From assembly GCA_019914945.1 (NCBI GenBank), contig CM034106.1:6572001-6636000 (forward strand): DNA of 64,000 bases, given 5' to 3'. This document shows positions 22,080-34,326 of this stretch, in pieces. The DNA is from Typha latifolia. Lineage: Eukaryota > Streptophyta > Magnoliopsida > Poales > Typhaceae. Position numbers and translations under genes: made by a program. How positions within the stretch are numbered: position 1 is the first letter of the stretch; each line of letters begins with the position of its first letter. Under the pieces are notes generated by a model, which was not told the DNA's origin, ran no database searches, and worked only from the letters and a program-made list of their open reading frames with translations.

Positions 22080-22220
22080 GGGGGGAAGGGGGAGGGGGCG
22101 GCGGCCCTCTACGCAGGGGGGATGGGGGAGGGCTAGGCCTACCCTCCTCCTCTCACCTTAGTCTGACAAGGGAGGGGACGTGAGGGTGGGCACGTGCCCC
22201 ATTTTTTTTTGTATGTTACA
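20181..22220 (-). mobile_element. Diverged ~3 kb-family LTR (copy H)
   Basis: The right edge ends ...GTATGTTACA at 22220, the inverse of TGTAACA. Between 20220 and 20580 the wording CCCAGCGAACAGTATG..CAGACTAAGGACC parallels copy B (CCTAGCGAACGGCATG..CAGACTAACGACC). GC-rich GCCCAGCC repeats at 21120-21660 and a GA run at 22020-22078 stand in for the CT tract of the other copies. Open frames here (21232-21594, 21908-22183) are compositional. Confidence 0.45.
22020..22078. repeat. (GA)n microsatellite
   Basis: A nearly perfect GA run of about 55 bp lies inside copy H, followed by a G-rich segment. Confidence 0.95.
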
Positions 22221-22850
22221 TTAGGTACAATGAGTCGTACTCGGACTTAGCCCTAAAAGTTTATAGGACCCGAACTATGATTTATCCTAGAGGCTTATAT
22301 GACTTAATTAAACTTGCCTTAGTGACTTATATGACTTAACTAGATTTGTCTTAAGGGCTTATATTAAAGATAAATATGACCTAGAGATAAATATGACCTA
22401 GAGATAAACATGACTTAACTAAATCAACCTTCCGTATTTTTCTCGAAATATTTTTTCCTATAGATAGAGTCCTAATATAAAGAAACCTTGAATACGAAAG
22501 TTGTAGATCATGACGTTTTCGATCTTGTTTAATTGGTTTCATAATATTTGATCGACTGATAAATATATGCATAATATTTTCCTGAGACTACGCAGAAGTT
22601 AACGAGCTTAGCTAATTAAATAAACTCTAACCTACTTAGACTCTAACTAAACTATATAAACAGAATAAATAAGATAACTAGACTCGATCCATTGAGCCCA
22701 ATGTTCCTATAATGTGATCCGATCTGACCCGGATTGCATCACTATTGACTTTTATCAACAAAAAAAAAAAAAAAGAGACTTGGATGACACAATCACCACT
22801 AATTATTATTATTATTATTATTATTATTATACTAAACTATATTTAGGTTG
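22221..22850. other. Unclassified AT-rich DNA
   Basis: Repeated phrases (GGCTTATATGACTTAACTA-like, AGATAAATATGACCTAGAG) suggest short local duplications at 22290-22420. An A run (about 22761) and an (ATT)n run (22803-22830) follow. I see no gene, LTR end or TIR. Confidence 0.5.
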
Positions 22851-23027
22851 GGGATTCGACGCATGTTCATGAACATGTCACACATTCACTTCAATCATGG
22901 GCCACCACTGATCGATGCTTCTTTGAAAGCATTGGAGTTAATAGACGAGACTCATCGATTGTATCCATATCAGTTTGAGGATCAGCCTACCACTAGAGGA
23001 CGAGGTCATGGTTGTAGAGGATATTGA
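22851..23027 (+). other. Small open segment, unrecognised
   Basis: A 58-codon frame preceded by a TTTAG that could be a splice acceptor reads HIHFNHGPPLIDASLKALEL, then a Gly/Arg tail before TGA. It is more protein-like than its surroundings, with no low complexity until the RGRGHGCRG end, but has no start codon of its own and matches no family I recognise. It could be an exon remnant or a captured gene fragment. Confidence 0.3.
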
Positions 23028-23159
23028 CCTCAATCAATTCAATAGGACACATCATGTTCGGCACTTCCATTTGACAACTACAAGCCCTTAAAAGATTTTT
23101 TATTTTTCAAATCATTGCAGATGGAACATCCATGCGTTAACTTAACGAGGGCTGCTAGA

Positions 23160-23974
23160 TGCAAGATTGACTGGCACTAGGCTTTGTAAACTAGCTGAGC
23201 TGACAGAGCTGGGCTCTGGCTAGGTTTAGTTCGAAATTAACTTCGGGCCTATTTTTGAGCTTTAGGCTCAGCTTGGCTTAACTCGAGCTGAGCCAAATTG
23301 AGACTAAGTCGAGCTTAAGTCTAAACCGAGCCATACTCAAACCAAGCTGGATCGAACTGAGCTGACCTAAGAAACTATTCAAGCTGAATTAAGCTTTACT
23401 AGTTAAATAAAATTAAAGCTAGAAATTTTAAAATTTAATCCGTAAATATAACAATAATACAACTCTAATACTAAAAATAATACCAAATTATCAAATAAAA
23501 AAGCCTTGCACAGATTTCAAATTTTAATAGAGCACTATTCAAGCTGTCAAACAAGCTTAATTAGCTAAACAAAGCTAAATTAAATAAAACTAAAAATTCA
23601 AGTTGCCTCTCACTCAGGGATTTAGGGTTTGAAATTTTAGATTAATATATATAGCGAGTCTGAGCCGGAGTCAACTTGCTCAGGCTCAGCTTTAGTCGAG
23701 CACTCGAGCTCAAGCTTAGTTCGCTCAGACTCAGCTGTCAAACTAGCTAATTAAGATGAACAAAACTAAATTAAATAAAACTAAAAATTCAAGTTGCCTC
23801 TAACTCAAGAATTTAGGGTTTGGAATTTTAGATTAATATATACAGCGAGTTTGAGCGAGCTGACTCCGACTCAGACTCGACTTAAAATGTAAATCAAGTC
23901 TAAACTTAAGGCTTAAACTCAGCTCAGCTTTAGTCGAGTCGACTTCGAACGGCTCGGTTATTTCGACACTCCTA
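23160..23974. repeat. GAGCT/GAGCC-rich repeat related to the 3009-3796 MITE
   Basis: The right end ACTCCTA inverts to TAGGAGTGTCGAAA, like the hAT-MITE terminus TAGGGGTGT. TAGGCTTTGTAAACTAGC at 23178 is a plausible diverged left end. Interior GAGC-rich segments in both orientations match that MITE's style. A block is tandemly duplicated with a 191-bp offset (TAAATAAAACTAAAAATTC at 23581 and 23772). I found no convincing 8-bp TSD. Confidence 0.45.
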
Positions 23975-24279
23975 GTAGCTACTCTACCGGCATATATATT
24001 TTTGACAAGAATAAGCACAAACTTTAATGCTCATATGTATCTAGGCATGCACAGCTGGATTTAGGCAGAATTGTGTTCCTTATTTGTTATAGGCATCAAA
24101 TAATGTTACTATATTATTAATATTAAGACCTTAGATTGTTCAAACTACCAAGTCTTTCGTGTTGCACAAACTTGTCCACTAACCTACAGACAGTGGACTT
24201 TTCAAACGCAGCTGTCTTTTCATAAGGATACGCTGAATTCGTGCCCGTTGGAGGCGTTGTTGGAGATTAATTGATTATA

Positions 24280-24581
24280 GGGATAATTATACTTTCACCC
24301 CCTTGAAGTATTACTCTTTTTCACTTTCACCCCCAAACTTCTCTTTTCCGACAAAGTGATCCTAGAAATCATTAAACATTAAACGTGTTAAAGGGAAGGG
24401 AAAATGTCAATTTTGCCTCTCTAAAAAGGCATGGATTATTTTATTCCTCTCAAATAAGGGCAATTGTGTTGTTAACGAAAGTAAGAGTGGGCACATGTAA
24501 TTATGACAGAATTCTAAATAGATGACTAATAGAAGGACCACTTTGATAGGGAAAAAATGGGGGTGAGAGTATAATTGTCCC
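24280..24581. mobile_element. MITE with 23-bp inverted ends, TA target
   Basis: The left end GGGATAATTATACTTTCACC and the inverted right end GGGACAATTATACTCTCACC differ at two places and continue CCC on both sides. TA flanks both ends (24278-24279 and 24582-24583). It is 302 bp with no coding capacity. The TA target fits Tc1/Mariner-type MITEs, although the terminus is not the usual Stowaway CTCCCTC. Confidence 0.75.
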
Positions 24582-25120
24582 TATATACACCAGAGCTGAG
24601 CTTCTTATCTCGCGGAGTTGTTTTTGACCAAACTATTTTTTTTATATTTTATTTATCCAAATAGGTTGCACCTCAAATTTAATATCAAAATGAGTTTATT
24701 TTACTGTAGCTTTAGGTAAAATATTGAAATTATAAGTCATTTACTTTTAGATTAAAATATTGAACAGGCTTTCTAATAAAATATTGAACTGTGAGCTGTT
24801 TTAGAAAATGCTGAATAGCTGTGCGTTTATAAGAAAAAGTGAATTTTTTTTTAATAATACATATTTTAGAATTAAAATAGATAAGAGAGCACAAACTTAC
24901 TATGCAATGAGTTTTTTTTATTATATTTTAACTATATATTTCTGGTTTGAAGTCTGATTAAGCTTCAATCAAAATTATTATATTTATATTTCTTTTATCT
25001 TTATGAAGATATATTGTATATCTAAAATAGACTATTGATTGAAAAGTTATGACCTACAAACTTAAGTACTTTATTGTTGTAATAAGACATGAACAATTTA
25101 GTATTTTTAATAAGAGTATT

Positions 25121-25913
25121 TGATAGGTTACACAATGATTCCTTCAAGATCTGGATTTATTATAGAAAGTATTCCACACAATCGACGAAAAATATTCACC
25201 AAATATACTCCCGTAGTTATAAAATTATAAAACTAAGTGGGATCGATTCTTAACTTTCTAATCTACGTTTTTTATGCTTATGCCCTTCGCAGATTCGAAC
25301 TGCAACTAGGACGAAAACATAATTTAGTGCCGATGATAGTGGTGGTGACGGGTGGAGTGGATGTTAGGGTTATGGAGGAAAATGTAGATGAGGGTGGATT
25401 GTTGTTGTTTAAGGGATAAAGACGAAAGAGAAAAAGTGATCGATATCCCAAGGAAGATGGAGGACTCGACAGACGAGGGAGGGAGATTAGAAGTTAGAAG
25501 AGACCTTGCCAACGATAGAGGTAGTAGGTTGGTGAAGAGGGAGGAGAGAGATTAGAGTAGAGAGACTAGAGAGAGGACAGAGAGGCAAGAAACTAATATT
25601 CTATAAACATAATGATTTTGACTGCCATCCATAGTTTTATAGAGGCTTGTTGACAATTATTAACGCTAATCCTAGTAGACTCCCGTCAATCACGTTCGAA
25701 CATGCCCAACCGCGTTCGAACGCACAAAATACGTTATCTATTTTTGTGATCCCAATGTATATGTTCGAACGTGGCATTCGAACGCGCTCGACCACGTTCA
25801 AACGCGAAGTTCAAATTCGCCTCTTTTCGCGTTCGAACGCGACCAACAAAAAATTTATTTTAATAAAAATAAATAACTAATGCAATAAGAAAAGACTCTA
25901 ACAAGGTGTATCA
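25121..25913 (-). mobile_element. Solo G1-type gypsy LTR
   Basis: The 793-bp LTR is flanked by a perfect GTATT duplication (25116-25120 and 25914-25918) and has no internal region, the mark of LTR-LTR recombination. It aligns with the G1 LTRs throughout, including the CTCTATAAAAC TATA box (minus strand, about 25629-25639) and the TTCGAA array at 25685-25845. Confidence 0.9.
25685..25845 (-). repeat. TTCGAA array in the solo LTR
   Basis: Motif copies, for example at 25694, 25712, 25760, 25773 and 25833, occupy the same U3 position as in G1, about 55 bp upstream of TATA. Confidence 0.85.
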
Positions 25914-26174
25914 GTATTTTACAAATCACACCCTAAATTTTATCTATTTTGTTATTCACACTCCGTCTTTGTCGATTTTGTAACTTGACCATCATTTCTC
26001 TCTATAATTCTCGTTTAACACCCTAACATTATTTTAATTAACTAATATCGACTATGTTAGGTTTTATTGTTGGCAATTGTGAACAAAACATTCTGAGTGT
26101 TTTTATGCATGTATATGAGCATTTATACAAGTCTAGAAAGTATTTATTTTGAAGAATTGCAAGATTAATGGAGA

Positions 26175-26635
26175 AGAGTTTACGAGTCCACATCGCGTTC
26201 ACACCGCGTTCACAGCGCGCGTTCACAAGGCATTCACACAGATAGAGAGCAGCGTTCACAACCGCGTTCGAACGCGAGCTCATGCGCTCACACAGATAGT
26301 AACACCGCATTCACAAGAGCGTTCGAACGCGAGCTCACACATTTGCACAGACAGTAACACCTCGTTCACAAGCACGTTCAAACATGAGCTCATGCATTTG
26401 CATAGACAGTAACATCGCGTTCACAAGCGCGTTCGAATATGAGTGCAGGCGTTCGCACAGACAGTAAATGTGTTTCTGCGCGTTTGAACGCAACCTTGGC
26501 CGTTCAAACACAACCTATGAAAATCAAGCCATCGCGTTCGAATGCACTTGGGCCTGTTCGAACGCATTTGAGATCAAGTCAGGCCGTTCGAATGCACCTG
26601 GGCCGCGTTCGATCGCACCTACGAAGTTTGCAATT
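26175..26635 (+). repeat. Expanded TTCGAA minisatellite in copia-2 5' LTR
   Basis: About four units of 55-57 bp, each with GTTCACAAGCGCGTTCGAA.. GAGCTCATGC..CACAGACAGTAACA wording, run from 26210 to 26470, then isolated palindromes to 26615. The 3' LTR has only about one such unit. Confidence 0.85.
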
Positions 26636-26709
26636 TTTGGACTTTTGTGAGTTCGGATAAGATTTAGATTTGGCTCTATCTTGGAGATCTTATATAAGTA
26701 TAGTGATAC

Positions 26710-29700
26710 TGTAGCACCCAAACCCTAAACACGTGCATATAGATAACCTTACTTGGGCCCAAACTCTAAACAATCAAATAAACTTGTATCAACATCATAA
26801 TTTTATCCACAATATCTAAACTAAAAATAACTCAAGTCTAACTATCAACAGCATATAGATAACCTTACTTGGGCCCCACATAGGCCACAACACATCATCA
26901 AGAGCTTTTCACAACTATATATACACAACGGTAGTATATACATAATTATACAAGTACAAAGTCATTTGCTAAAATATAAGACAAGGATACATACACACTT
27001 TGGAGGATGTCCACTAATACATTAAATAAGATAACTTATCTAGCATATAACACTAACCACACTCTACTCCTCACTCACCGGCAAGGCCTCTAAGGGAGTA
27101 TCATGCTTCACTCGTTTACTTGGGTTGCTGGAAAAGAGAAAACAAAGAGAGTTATGGGCTAAAGGCTGAGTGAATAGACCTTACCCCGAATCAGTGAATA
27201 GATCTTACCCAGAATTAGAGTAAATCATGTACTGGATAATATGAATTAGAAAGAGCATCATGTCATGAATGAGTATATGAATGCATCCTCAATAATATAT
27301 AAGTGAAAAATAGATAACATGTCATAACTGAAAAAGATACATAATCCTCGACACTGAATAAATATGTCACCATATCATACGATCATCATAACTCTCTTTC
27401 AAATATGACACATAGTGCATGCCGACCATGACGATGCTATGATATCAAATGCAACTATATATGATGTATATTGACCACTCAATAATCAGATAATCAGATA
27501 ATAATAAAATCATATGCATTTCTCAACATCTCAGTCATCAATGTCAGCTCTATATGTCATCATCATACTAGACCACTGTGCATAGTCAACACCCGATACT
27601 CGGTCTCAACATCATGTTCGAAGGCTTAGAGCATACTCCGCCACCCGCAAGAGTATCTCAAATATAACCATACCCTGCCACCCGCTAGGGTATCAACATC
27701 CATCCAGACTGGCACCCACATAGTTGATAGAAATCTCGTGAGGATAACTCGCCACATATGCCCTAGCGAACGGCATGTGTCTGAATGTCTACTGCGCACA
27801 CAGACTAACGACCTCAGACGTAAGGCCAATAGGATCGCAACTATGTCGAGCGATCAATCATCTCTAGGCATGCCCTAACCCTCGCGCCCACTCGGGTATC
27901 CTCATGCTTTCTATCAACTATCCTATCAATCACATTTCATATTTTTCTTCTAAATGATAGATTGTATGCATATATCCAGTACGATAACAAGTCAATGCAT
28001 AACAGGAATTTAGGTGGAATAGAAATCAAGAGAAAAATGATGTAATGTAGTCTCTAACTGTATCGTCAACACATGCATACTCATGCTAATCTATTACATG
28101 CATACTCATGCTAAAGATCAACTAGACATAACCTTACAATAATACAATCATCTCTCATCATCTCTATTTATTATCATCATACTCATATTCAAGATCAGCC
28201 TAATTATATACATGATAAAAATATGAGAAAGACATCTAGGGGATAAGACTACTCACCACCACTATAATTACCAAACAACCACTCGTTCATGTTGTTACGA
28301 CAATTTTAATCAAGCCTCGATAGCTAAGTCCACGGGATCTTGAACAAGAGGGTCGAAATATGAAATTATTTAAGTAGTATGATGTTAGTCGTTTATCCCA
28401 TTTAGAATTTATTAGTGCAAAATATAATAAATTATTTGATTTTATTAAATAACTTGATATACATTACATATATATATATAATTTAGATGTCCTTATTCTA
28501 ATTATATATATTAGGCATCATAATTAACTTCCTTAAGCATAAAATAATCAGATATACAATACTATAATTAAAATATATGTACATAAAATAACTAACTATA
28601 ATCCAATTACTTGGGAAATACTACTTTTACTTAACTAGTTACTAATCATACATATAATAATCATTAATCCATAAATATAAAAATAATTATTTGAGCTCAG
28701 CATTTTATTGCATACAAAATAATATATAATAATAATAAGGTGCTAGAAACACATTGCATATTCAAATATATTAAATATATGCATGTATAAGCATACATAA
28801 ACATTAATAGAAACTTATATAATTTAATTATTTTTAATAAAACTAACTATATAAAATATAAGATTATTATCAATATGATTACATGTATTAATCTAATAAA
28901 CAATGGCTAAACCATATATAATCATATGCAAGTGTTTATAACTATAATTAATAAATTATTATACTAAAATACTTACCTAATACTTATACTAGTGAGTGTA
29001 AATTATCAAAATAATCTACCATCTAAATAAACTGATTTACCTAAATTTTAGAAACTAAATCATATAATTAATGTACAAAATTAAAACGGAGTAATTCCCT
29101 TGTCATAGTGCTGGGCTCGGCACTATCTGCTACAGTACTGGGTTGAGCCCAGCACTACTGCAGAGGGAGAATAGCTGAGGAAGAAGGAAAAGAAGAAAGA
29201 AGAAGAAGAGAAGAGAAGAGAAGCAAGAGAAGGGATGAGGGAGCGGACCTGGGCTGGTGGGGAGGGGCTCGGCAGCTGCTAGCCAGCTAGCGGTCGGCCT
29301 CTCGTCGACGGCTCGGCTACGGCGAGCTCGAGCTTAAGGCAAGAAAGAGAGGGAGAGAGAGAGAGAGAGAGGTAGGAAAGGAAAGAGAGCGGGAGTGAGA
29401 GGTCTTAGTGGCGGTGGCGGTGGCGGCTCTAGGGAAGGTGTCGGCAATGGAGAGAAAGGAGTGCGAGAGGGAATAGGGAGAGAGTAGAGTGAGAGGGTGG
29501 CTGAGAGAGAGAGAGAGGGAGAAGAGAGAGAGAGAGAGAGCGACGGTGGATAGGAAAAAGGGTGGCGGTGCTGGGGCCCGCCACAGCCAGTTGGCCGCAG
29601 CCGGTTGGCTACGGCCGCGGCGGTGGGCATGTGGCACCTCACCATGGGCACAAGGCCACTACTTTCTATTTTTTTTTCAATCCCTACTTGGGTTATTACA
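26710..29700 (-). mobile_element. ~3 kb LTR family copy B (solo-like) inside copia-2 LTR
   Basis: The minus strand starts TGTAATAACCCAAG (29700) and ends GGGTGCTACA (26710), 2,991 bp. The flanks are GATAC (26705-26709) and GATGC (29701-29705), one mismatch; joining them restores the copia-2 LTR text as in the 3' copy (GTGATGCCCTAACTC). It holds the GA/CT tract (29340-29560) and the shared block at 27130-28260. There is no internal domain, gag or pol, so it is a solo LTR or a non-coding element. Confidence 0.8.
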
Positions 29701-30157
29701 GATGCCCTAACTCTAGGGTGGTTGTTTAAGCAATTTGAAGATCAACTCTTGAGACTACATCGTTTCTTCAACCAATAAGGTCTTACTCTTCTACAAAGCT
29801 TAATCTTCTGTCTTAAGGGCTATCTAGACAAAATATCAATCTCAAGGGCTACTGAGGTTGGATATCAATCACAAGAAGTAGTGAATCGTGGGTTCTAGCG
29901 AGCAAGACTAAGAGGAACAAAGTCGTTTAGATCGACGGGTTATTTTGAGAGTCAGTCTTGTAACTGCTACTATTCTAGTTATTGGTTATGATTCGATTTG
30001 GATCCGTGGTTTTTTCCCATTTGAGTTTTTGTACGTTAAAATCTTGACGTTCATCTTTGCTTTTATTTTTTAATATTTCTTTCGATTTTATTTAAACAAA
30101 CGAGTGATATCATTACCTAGGATTTAGATACATACGTGTGTCTAGGTATTTTTTCAA

Positions 30158-31420
30158 TTGGTATTAGAGCGGGTTCTCTCACCTTTTGAGAGAGATCAAA
30201 TAGGCATGAATTTTCATAGAGATGGACAATCGTCTATTAGACCTCCTATTCTAGATGAATCAAATTATGGATATTGGAAAGCTAGGATGAGAGCTTACTT
30301 GAAGTCTATATATGAGCGAGTATGGATTACCGTAGTGAACGGTTGGAGTGCACCAATGTACATGGTGAATGATAAGCTTGTTGAAAAACTGATAGAGTCA
30401 TGGGATAGGGCAAATTATGAAAAAGTTGGATGGAATAGCAAGGCAATAAATGTAATTTTTAGTTGTATTTTCTCGGAATAATTTAGAAGAATTTTTACTT
30501 GTGAGACAGCAAAAGAAGCTTGGATGATCTTAGAAACTACTCACGAAGGAACAATGACTGTAAAACTTTCGAAACTTCAGAGGTTGACTACTAGTTTTGA
30601 AACTCTACGTATAGAAGAGAATGAGACATTTGATGAGTTCTATGCAAAGCTGAGTGATATAGTCAACTCTAGTTTCAACCTAGGAGAGAAAATTCCTAAA
30701 AATAGAATTGTTCGTAAGATCCTTAGGTCTCTCCGAGAAAGATTTTAGGCAAAAGTTACAGCTATTGAGGAAAGTAAGGACATTGATTCTATGAAGGTTG
30801 AACAATTGGTAGGAAATCTACAAATATTTGAGGCCAGCCTTTCAAAACCGAGGAAGTCCAAAGGGATGACCCTATCTACTGTTGAACAAAATTTAGAGGA
30901 GTCTGATGATGAAGGTGATTTAGATGTTAAGATGTTGGCCATGTTTGTCAAAAAGTTCAATAAATTTTTTCGGAAGCCAAACAAGTTGAATGCTGAAAAA
31001 CTTGAGAAAAACAAAGCCTTTGTGAAAAAGAAGAATGCTGTGAGTTTGAATACTGGGGTGAGCAACAACAATGTGAAACAGAAAAATAAGAATTCTGATA
31101 ATAAAGTTCAATGTTTTGAATGTTCTAGTTTTGGACACATCGCACAAGAATGTCTTAATCGTCTTAAGAGGAAGGGTAAATCTATGAAAGTCACTTGGGA
31201 TGACTCAGATGAATTTGATAAAAATTCTGAGAAAGACCAAGAGAACTTTGTAGCTTTCATCTCCTCTCTTTTTAATACTGACTCTGTTGTTGATTCTGAT
31301 AGTACAGATGATCAGGATGTGTTACCAGCTAAAGAAGAAGAATTAGAAATACAAAAAGCTTATAATGATTTATACCTACAATTATTTAAACTCAAGAAGA
31401 GCAATCTTAAACTACTTTAA
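30158..31420 (+). pseudogene. copia-2 gag
   Basis: Frames joined across two stops and frame changes read IRPPILDESNYGYWKARMRA, AKEAWMILETTHEGT, FDEFYAKLSDIVNSSFNLGE, and end with a CCHC knuckle CFECSSFGHIAQEC (about 31120-31160) and an acidic Ser/Asp tail. This is the Maximus/SIRE-type copia gag: capsid then nucleocapsid. Single-base stops at about 30479 and 30746 inactivate it. Confidence 0.85.
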
Positions 31421-32275
31421 CGACTCAAGGTAATCGAACCAGAAAGAAATCAATTTGAGGAGAAGTACAAACTGGAACTTCAACCTGTCAAAAACCTTAC
31501 TCAACAACTTGACGATGCGAAATATAAGATGAAGGCTGATAAAATTGAATTAGAGCAATTGCAGAAGGAAGTGACATTTCTTAAAGGGAAGAACAAACTT
31601 GATCAGATTCTAAATGCTCAAATTTTTGGAAAAGATAGGTATGGAGTTGGATACACTAGTAATTCAAATAATAATAAAACTGTCTTTATTTCTGCATGTC
31701 TACAAAAGGAAAAAAACTTGAGGTCATCAACCGCATTTATAAAGCAATCCTGGATGAATGTCTCTAAATTGAGGATGAATTAATAAACTTGTAAATCTTC
31801 AACGGCGCAAAAGATAAACTTTAGACATACTCCTCAACTAAAGGTGAGTAAAAAAGGGTTTGTTCCGACATGCTTTCATTGTGACATTCTAGGGCATATA
31901 CGATCTCATTGTAAATTTTTAAAAAAACCTATGAGCGCCTTCGTTTATGGGATGAAGACAAAGGCCATGAAATGTTATTTTGTACATACTGCTGTGAAAG
32001 CTTTAAATTCTGACTTGTGGTATTTAGATAGTGGCTGTTCAAGACATATGTCAGGCGACAAATCCTTATTTTCTAATCTCGAAGAACATGAAGGGGGAGT
32101 TGTGACATTTGGAGAAGGTAATTCATCCAAGATAATAGGTAAAGGAAAGGTAAGTACTCCATGTGTTCTTATTCTTGAAAATGTTCTATATGCATCAATC
32201 AATTTTGTGATGAAGATTATGAGGTAAACTTTTCCAAAAATGATTGTACTATTCTAGATCATGATGGTAATTATA
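31421..32275 (+). pseudogene. copia-2 gag tail and aspartic protease
   Basis: A coiled-coil-like segment (IELEQLQKEVTFLKGKNKLD) is followed by a second knuckle CFHCDILGHIRSHC and the protease active site LWYLDSGCSRHMSG with VVTFGEGNSSKIIGKGKV. It decays after NVLYA, and RNase H sequence begins near 32290, so GAG-pre-integrase, integrase and nearly all RT are missing. Confidence 0.85.
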
Positions 32276-32289
32276 TGTTTTGGATATAG

Positions 32290-32815
32290 AATGTTATATG
32301 GTATCTAGTTTATTTATGACTCGGGTGCTATCATATCAGGATACATAGATTCTGATTTGGCAGATTCACGTGATGATAGAAAAAGTACCTTAGGTGGCTG
32401 TTTTTATGTTGGAAATAATTTAGTAGCTTGGCACAGTAAGAAATAGAACTCTATATCTTTATCTACTACTGAGGCCGAGTATATTGCAGCTGGTACTTGT
32501 TATTCTCAGTTATTATGGATGAAACAAAACATATGGTCAAAGATTATGGTATTGAACAAGATACTATGGTGTTTTATTGTGATAATATGAGTGCTATTAA
32601 TATATCGAAAAAACCTGTTCAACACTCGCGTACAAAACACATTGATATCTGACATCATTTTATACGAGAGTTAGTTGAAGACAAAGTAATAGCACTAGAA
32701 TATGTTGAGACGGAGAAATAGTTGGGAGATTTGTTTACAAAATCTTTGGATGTACAAAGATTTGAGTATTTTCATACTTCTTTAGGGATTTGTGCTTTGG
32801 TGATTTCTTTCGGAA
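32290..32815 (+). pseudogene. copia-2 RNase H
   Basis: Frames give YDSGAIISGYIDSDLADSRD, DRKSTLGGCFYVGNNLVAWH, SISLSTTEAEYIAAGTCYSQ and QHSRTKHIDI, the RNase H domain of copia pol. It carries stop codons and a frameshift near 32520. The abrupt join at about 32290 defines the deletion. Confidence 0.85.
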
Positions 32816-33784
32816 TTTGTGTTTTTGTTTGTGTGTTTTTATTTCTCTTCATTTTTTTAGGTTTTCTTTTACTCTAATTTTTTTTAGGTTTCAGTTTTAG
32901 ATTTGTCGAGAGTTTGTTTTTTTTTTTTAAAATGATGCACTTCTAGATTCAAAAATATATTCTTGACATATAATTATGAATTTTTCTTGATTATGAGTTA
33001 TTATAGTCAATTTTGTCATCTTGTAGTATATTGTGTCATTTCTGATTTATTCACTCTCTCGACTTCTATAATAATTAAATTTAATTTAATATCCTCATAA
33101 TGTGTGTATATTCTTGAGTGAGCATGACATCATAAAATATTTTCTTAGATAGCTCACTATTGATATTGATTTGCACAGTTTGACCTCATACTTAGTCATC
33201 AGTAATGTGTTCATAAAAGATCAATGAAAAGGGCTACAATGAGTTAGTGTGAAAGTCATCTTGTTTAGAGTCCAGTTTGACTCAGTACATTGCCTGAAAA
33301 TTTTTCAAAAAAAAAGGGTGATATATGTGAATATCAGTTTGCACATTGTTTGATATGTACCGCAAGAAAATGGTTACCTACTCATGTGTGAAAGCCATCA
33401 TTGCACATATATGGGTTCAGTGCGAAAAAAAATACAGGAAATATTTCTGTCAAGTTCTAGTGAATAAGTCAAAAAGTGCAAAATTATATACTAAGTAGGT
33501 TTGACTACTATGTTGGATCATTGTTTAAAATAGAAAAGTTTGTTTAAGAAGATTATTTCATGTTGTTTATGCTCAACTTGCATATGCATATTGTTATGAT
33601 CAATCAAGATTAATTTATAATGTGAGTGATGCATTAGAGTTGATCATAATATGCTCTTGATGATTTGATTGATCTGTGAATGACTTATTTCCTTTGATTG
33701 TCATATTCTATGTCTTGATTTTTTTTTGAATTTTTAGTAGTGCATCTCCAAACATATTTTTTAGAATTTTTTTACTCATTAAAA
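32816..33784 (+). other. Non-coding spacer of copia-2
   Basis: AT-rich and without frames, it is collinear with the copia-1 spacer (7816-8815), so it is retained in both copies despite other deletions. Confidence 0.7.
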
Positions 33785-33870
33785 AAAAATTGGCATTCGA
33801 ATGCAGGCTTCTTGAGTTCGAACGCGGTGCTTGGCGCGTTCGAACGCACTCTAGGGTTCTTTAAATATTG
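33785..33870 (+). promoter_or_regulatory. TTCGAA palindromes plus TATA-like box before ORF3 (copia-2)
   Basis: GCATTCGAATGC, GAGTTCGAACGC and GCGTTCGAACGC (33794-33848) are followed within about 12 bp by TTCTTTAAATATTGCG. The copia-1 equivalent is TTCTTTATATAGTGCG, so the TATA box has decayed here. The arrangement repeats that of the LTR U3 in compact form. Confidence 0.6.
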
Positions 33871-34062
33871 CGTCCGAACCCAAGGGATTTCATCTTCCTC
33901 TTTTCAAACCCTAGAAACCCTTTGTTTCCTCTCTCTCCCAAATTTTCAAGATGATCACATTTTTCATCAAAATTTTCACTTCAAACTCTTTTAAAGGCTA
34001 GTTCTCCTCCGAATCTAGAGTCTTTCGGCCGAATTTTCAAGTTTTTCTTCACTTTTTGCGAG

Positions 34063-34325
34063 GTATGATCGTGTAGACAATTTCTTATTTTTTATTCAAA
34101 TTAGCCTCTTGATCTTGGTTGATTTCGTACATTTTCGAGTTTTGATCACGTTAGAGTTAATATCTTGATGTTTCTTGAGCGATTGAACGTGACAACTTAG
34201 CTTTTTCTAATGGAAGATGGATTTCACTTAGGGCTTTCATGGTTTCTAAGATTTTTTTAGCTTTTATGTTATTTTTTGTATGCTCTAGGCATGCATTGAA
34301 TTTTGCGATTTATTTCTCTCTCTAG
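34063..34325 (+). other. Predicted 263-bp intron before copia-2 ORF3
   Basis: Donor GCGAG|GTATGATCG at 34063 and acceptor TTATTTCTCTCTCTAG|A ending at 34325 sit one base before the ORF3 ATG (34327). The same sites and exactly the same length occur in copia-1 (7266-7528). Confidence 0.65.
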
Positions 34326-34326
34326 A

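Noticed and set aside
27099..28300. Possible gene in the conserved block shared by LTR copies A, B and C
   Set aside because: The block is conserved between copies but has no long frame on either strand, so conservation reflects the LTR family and not coding.
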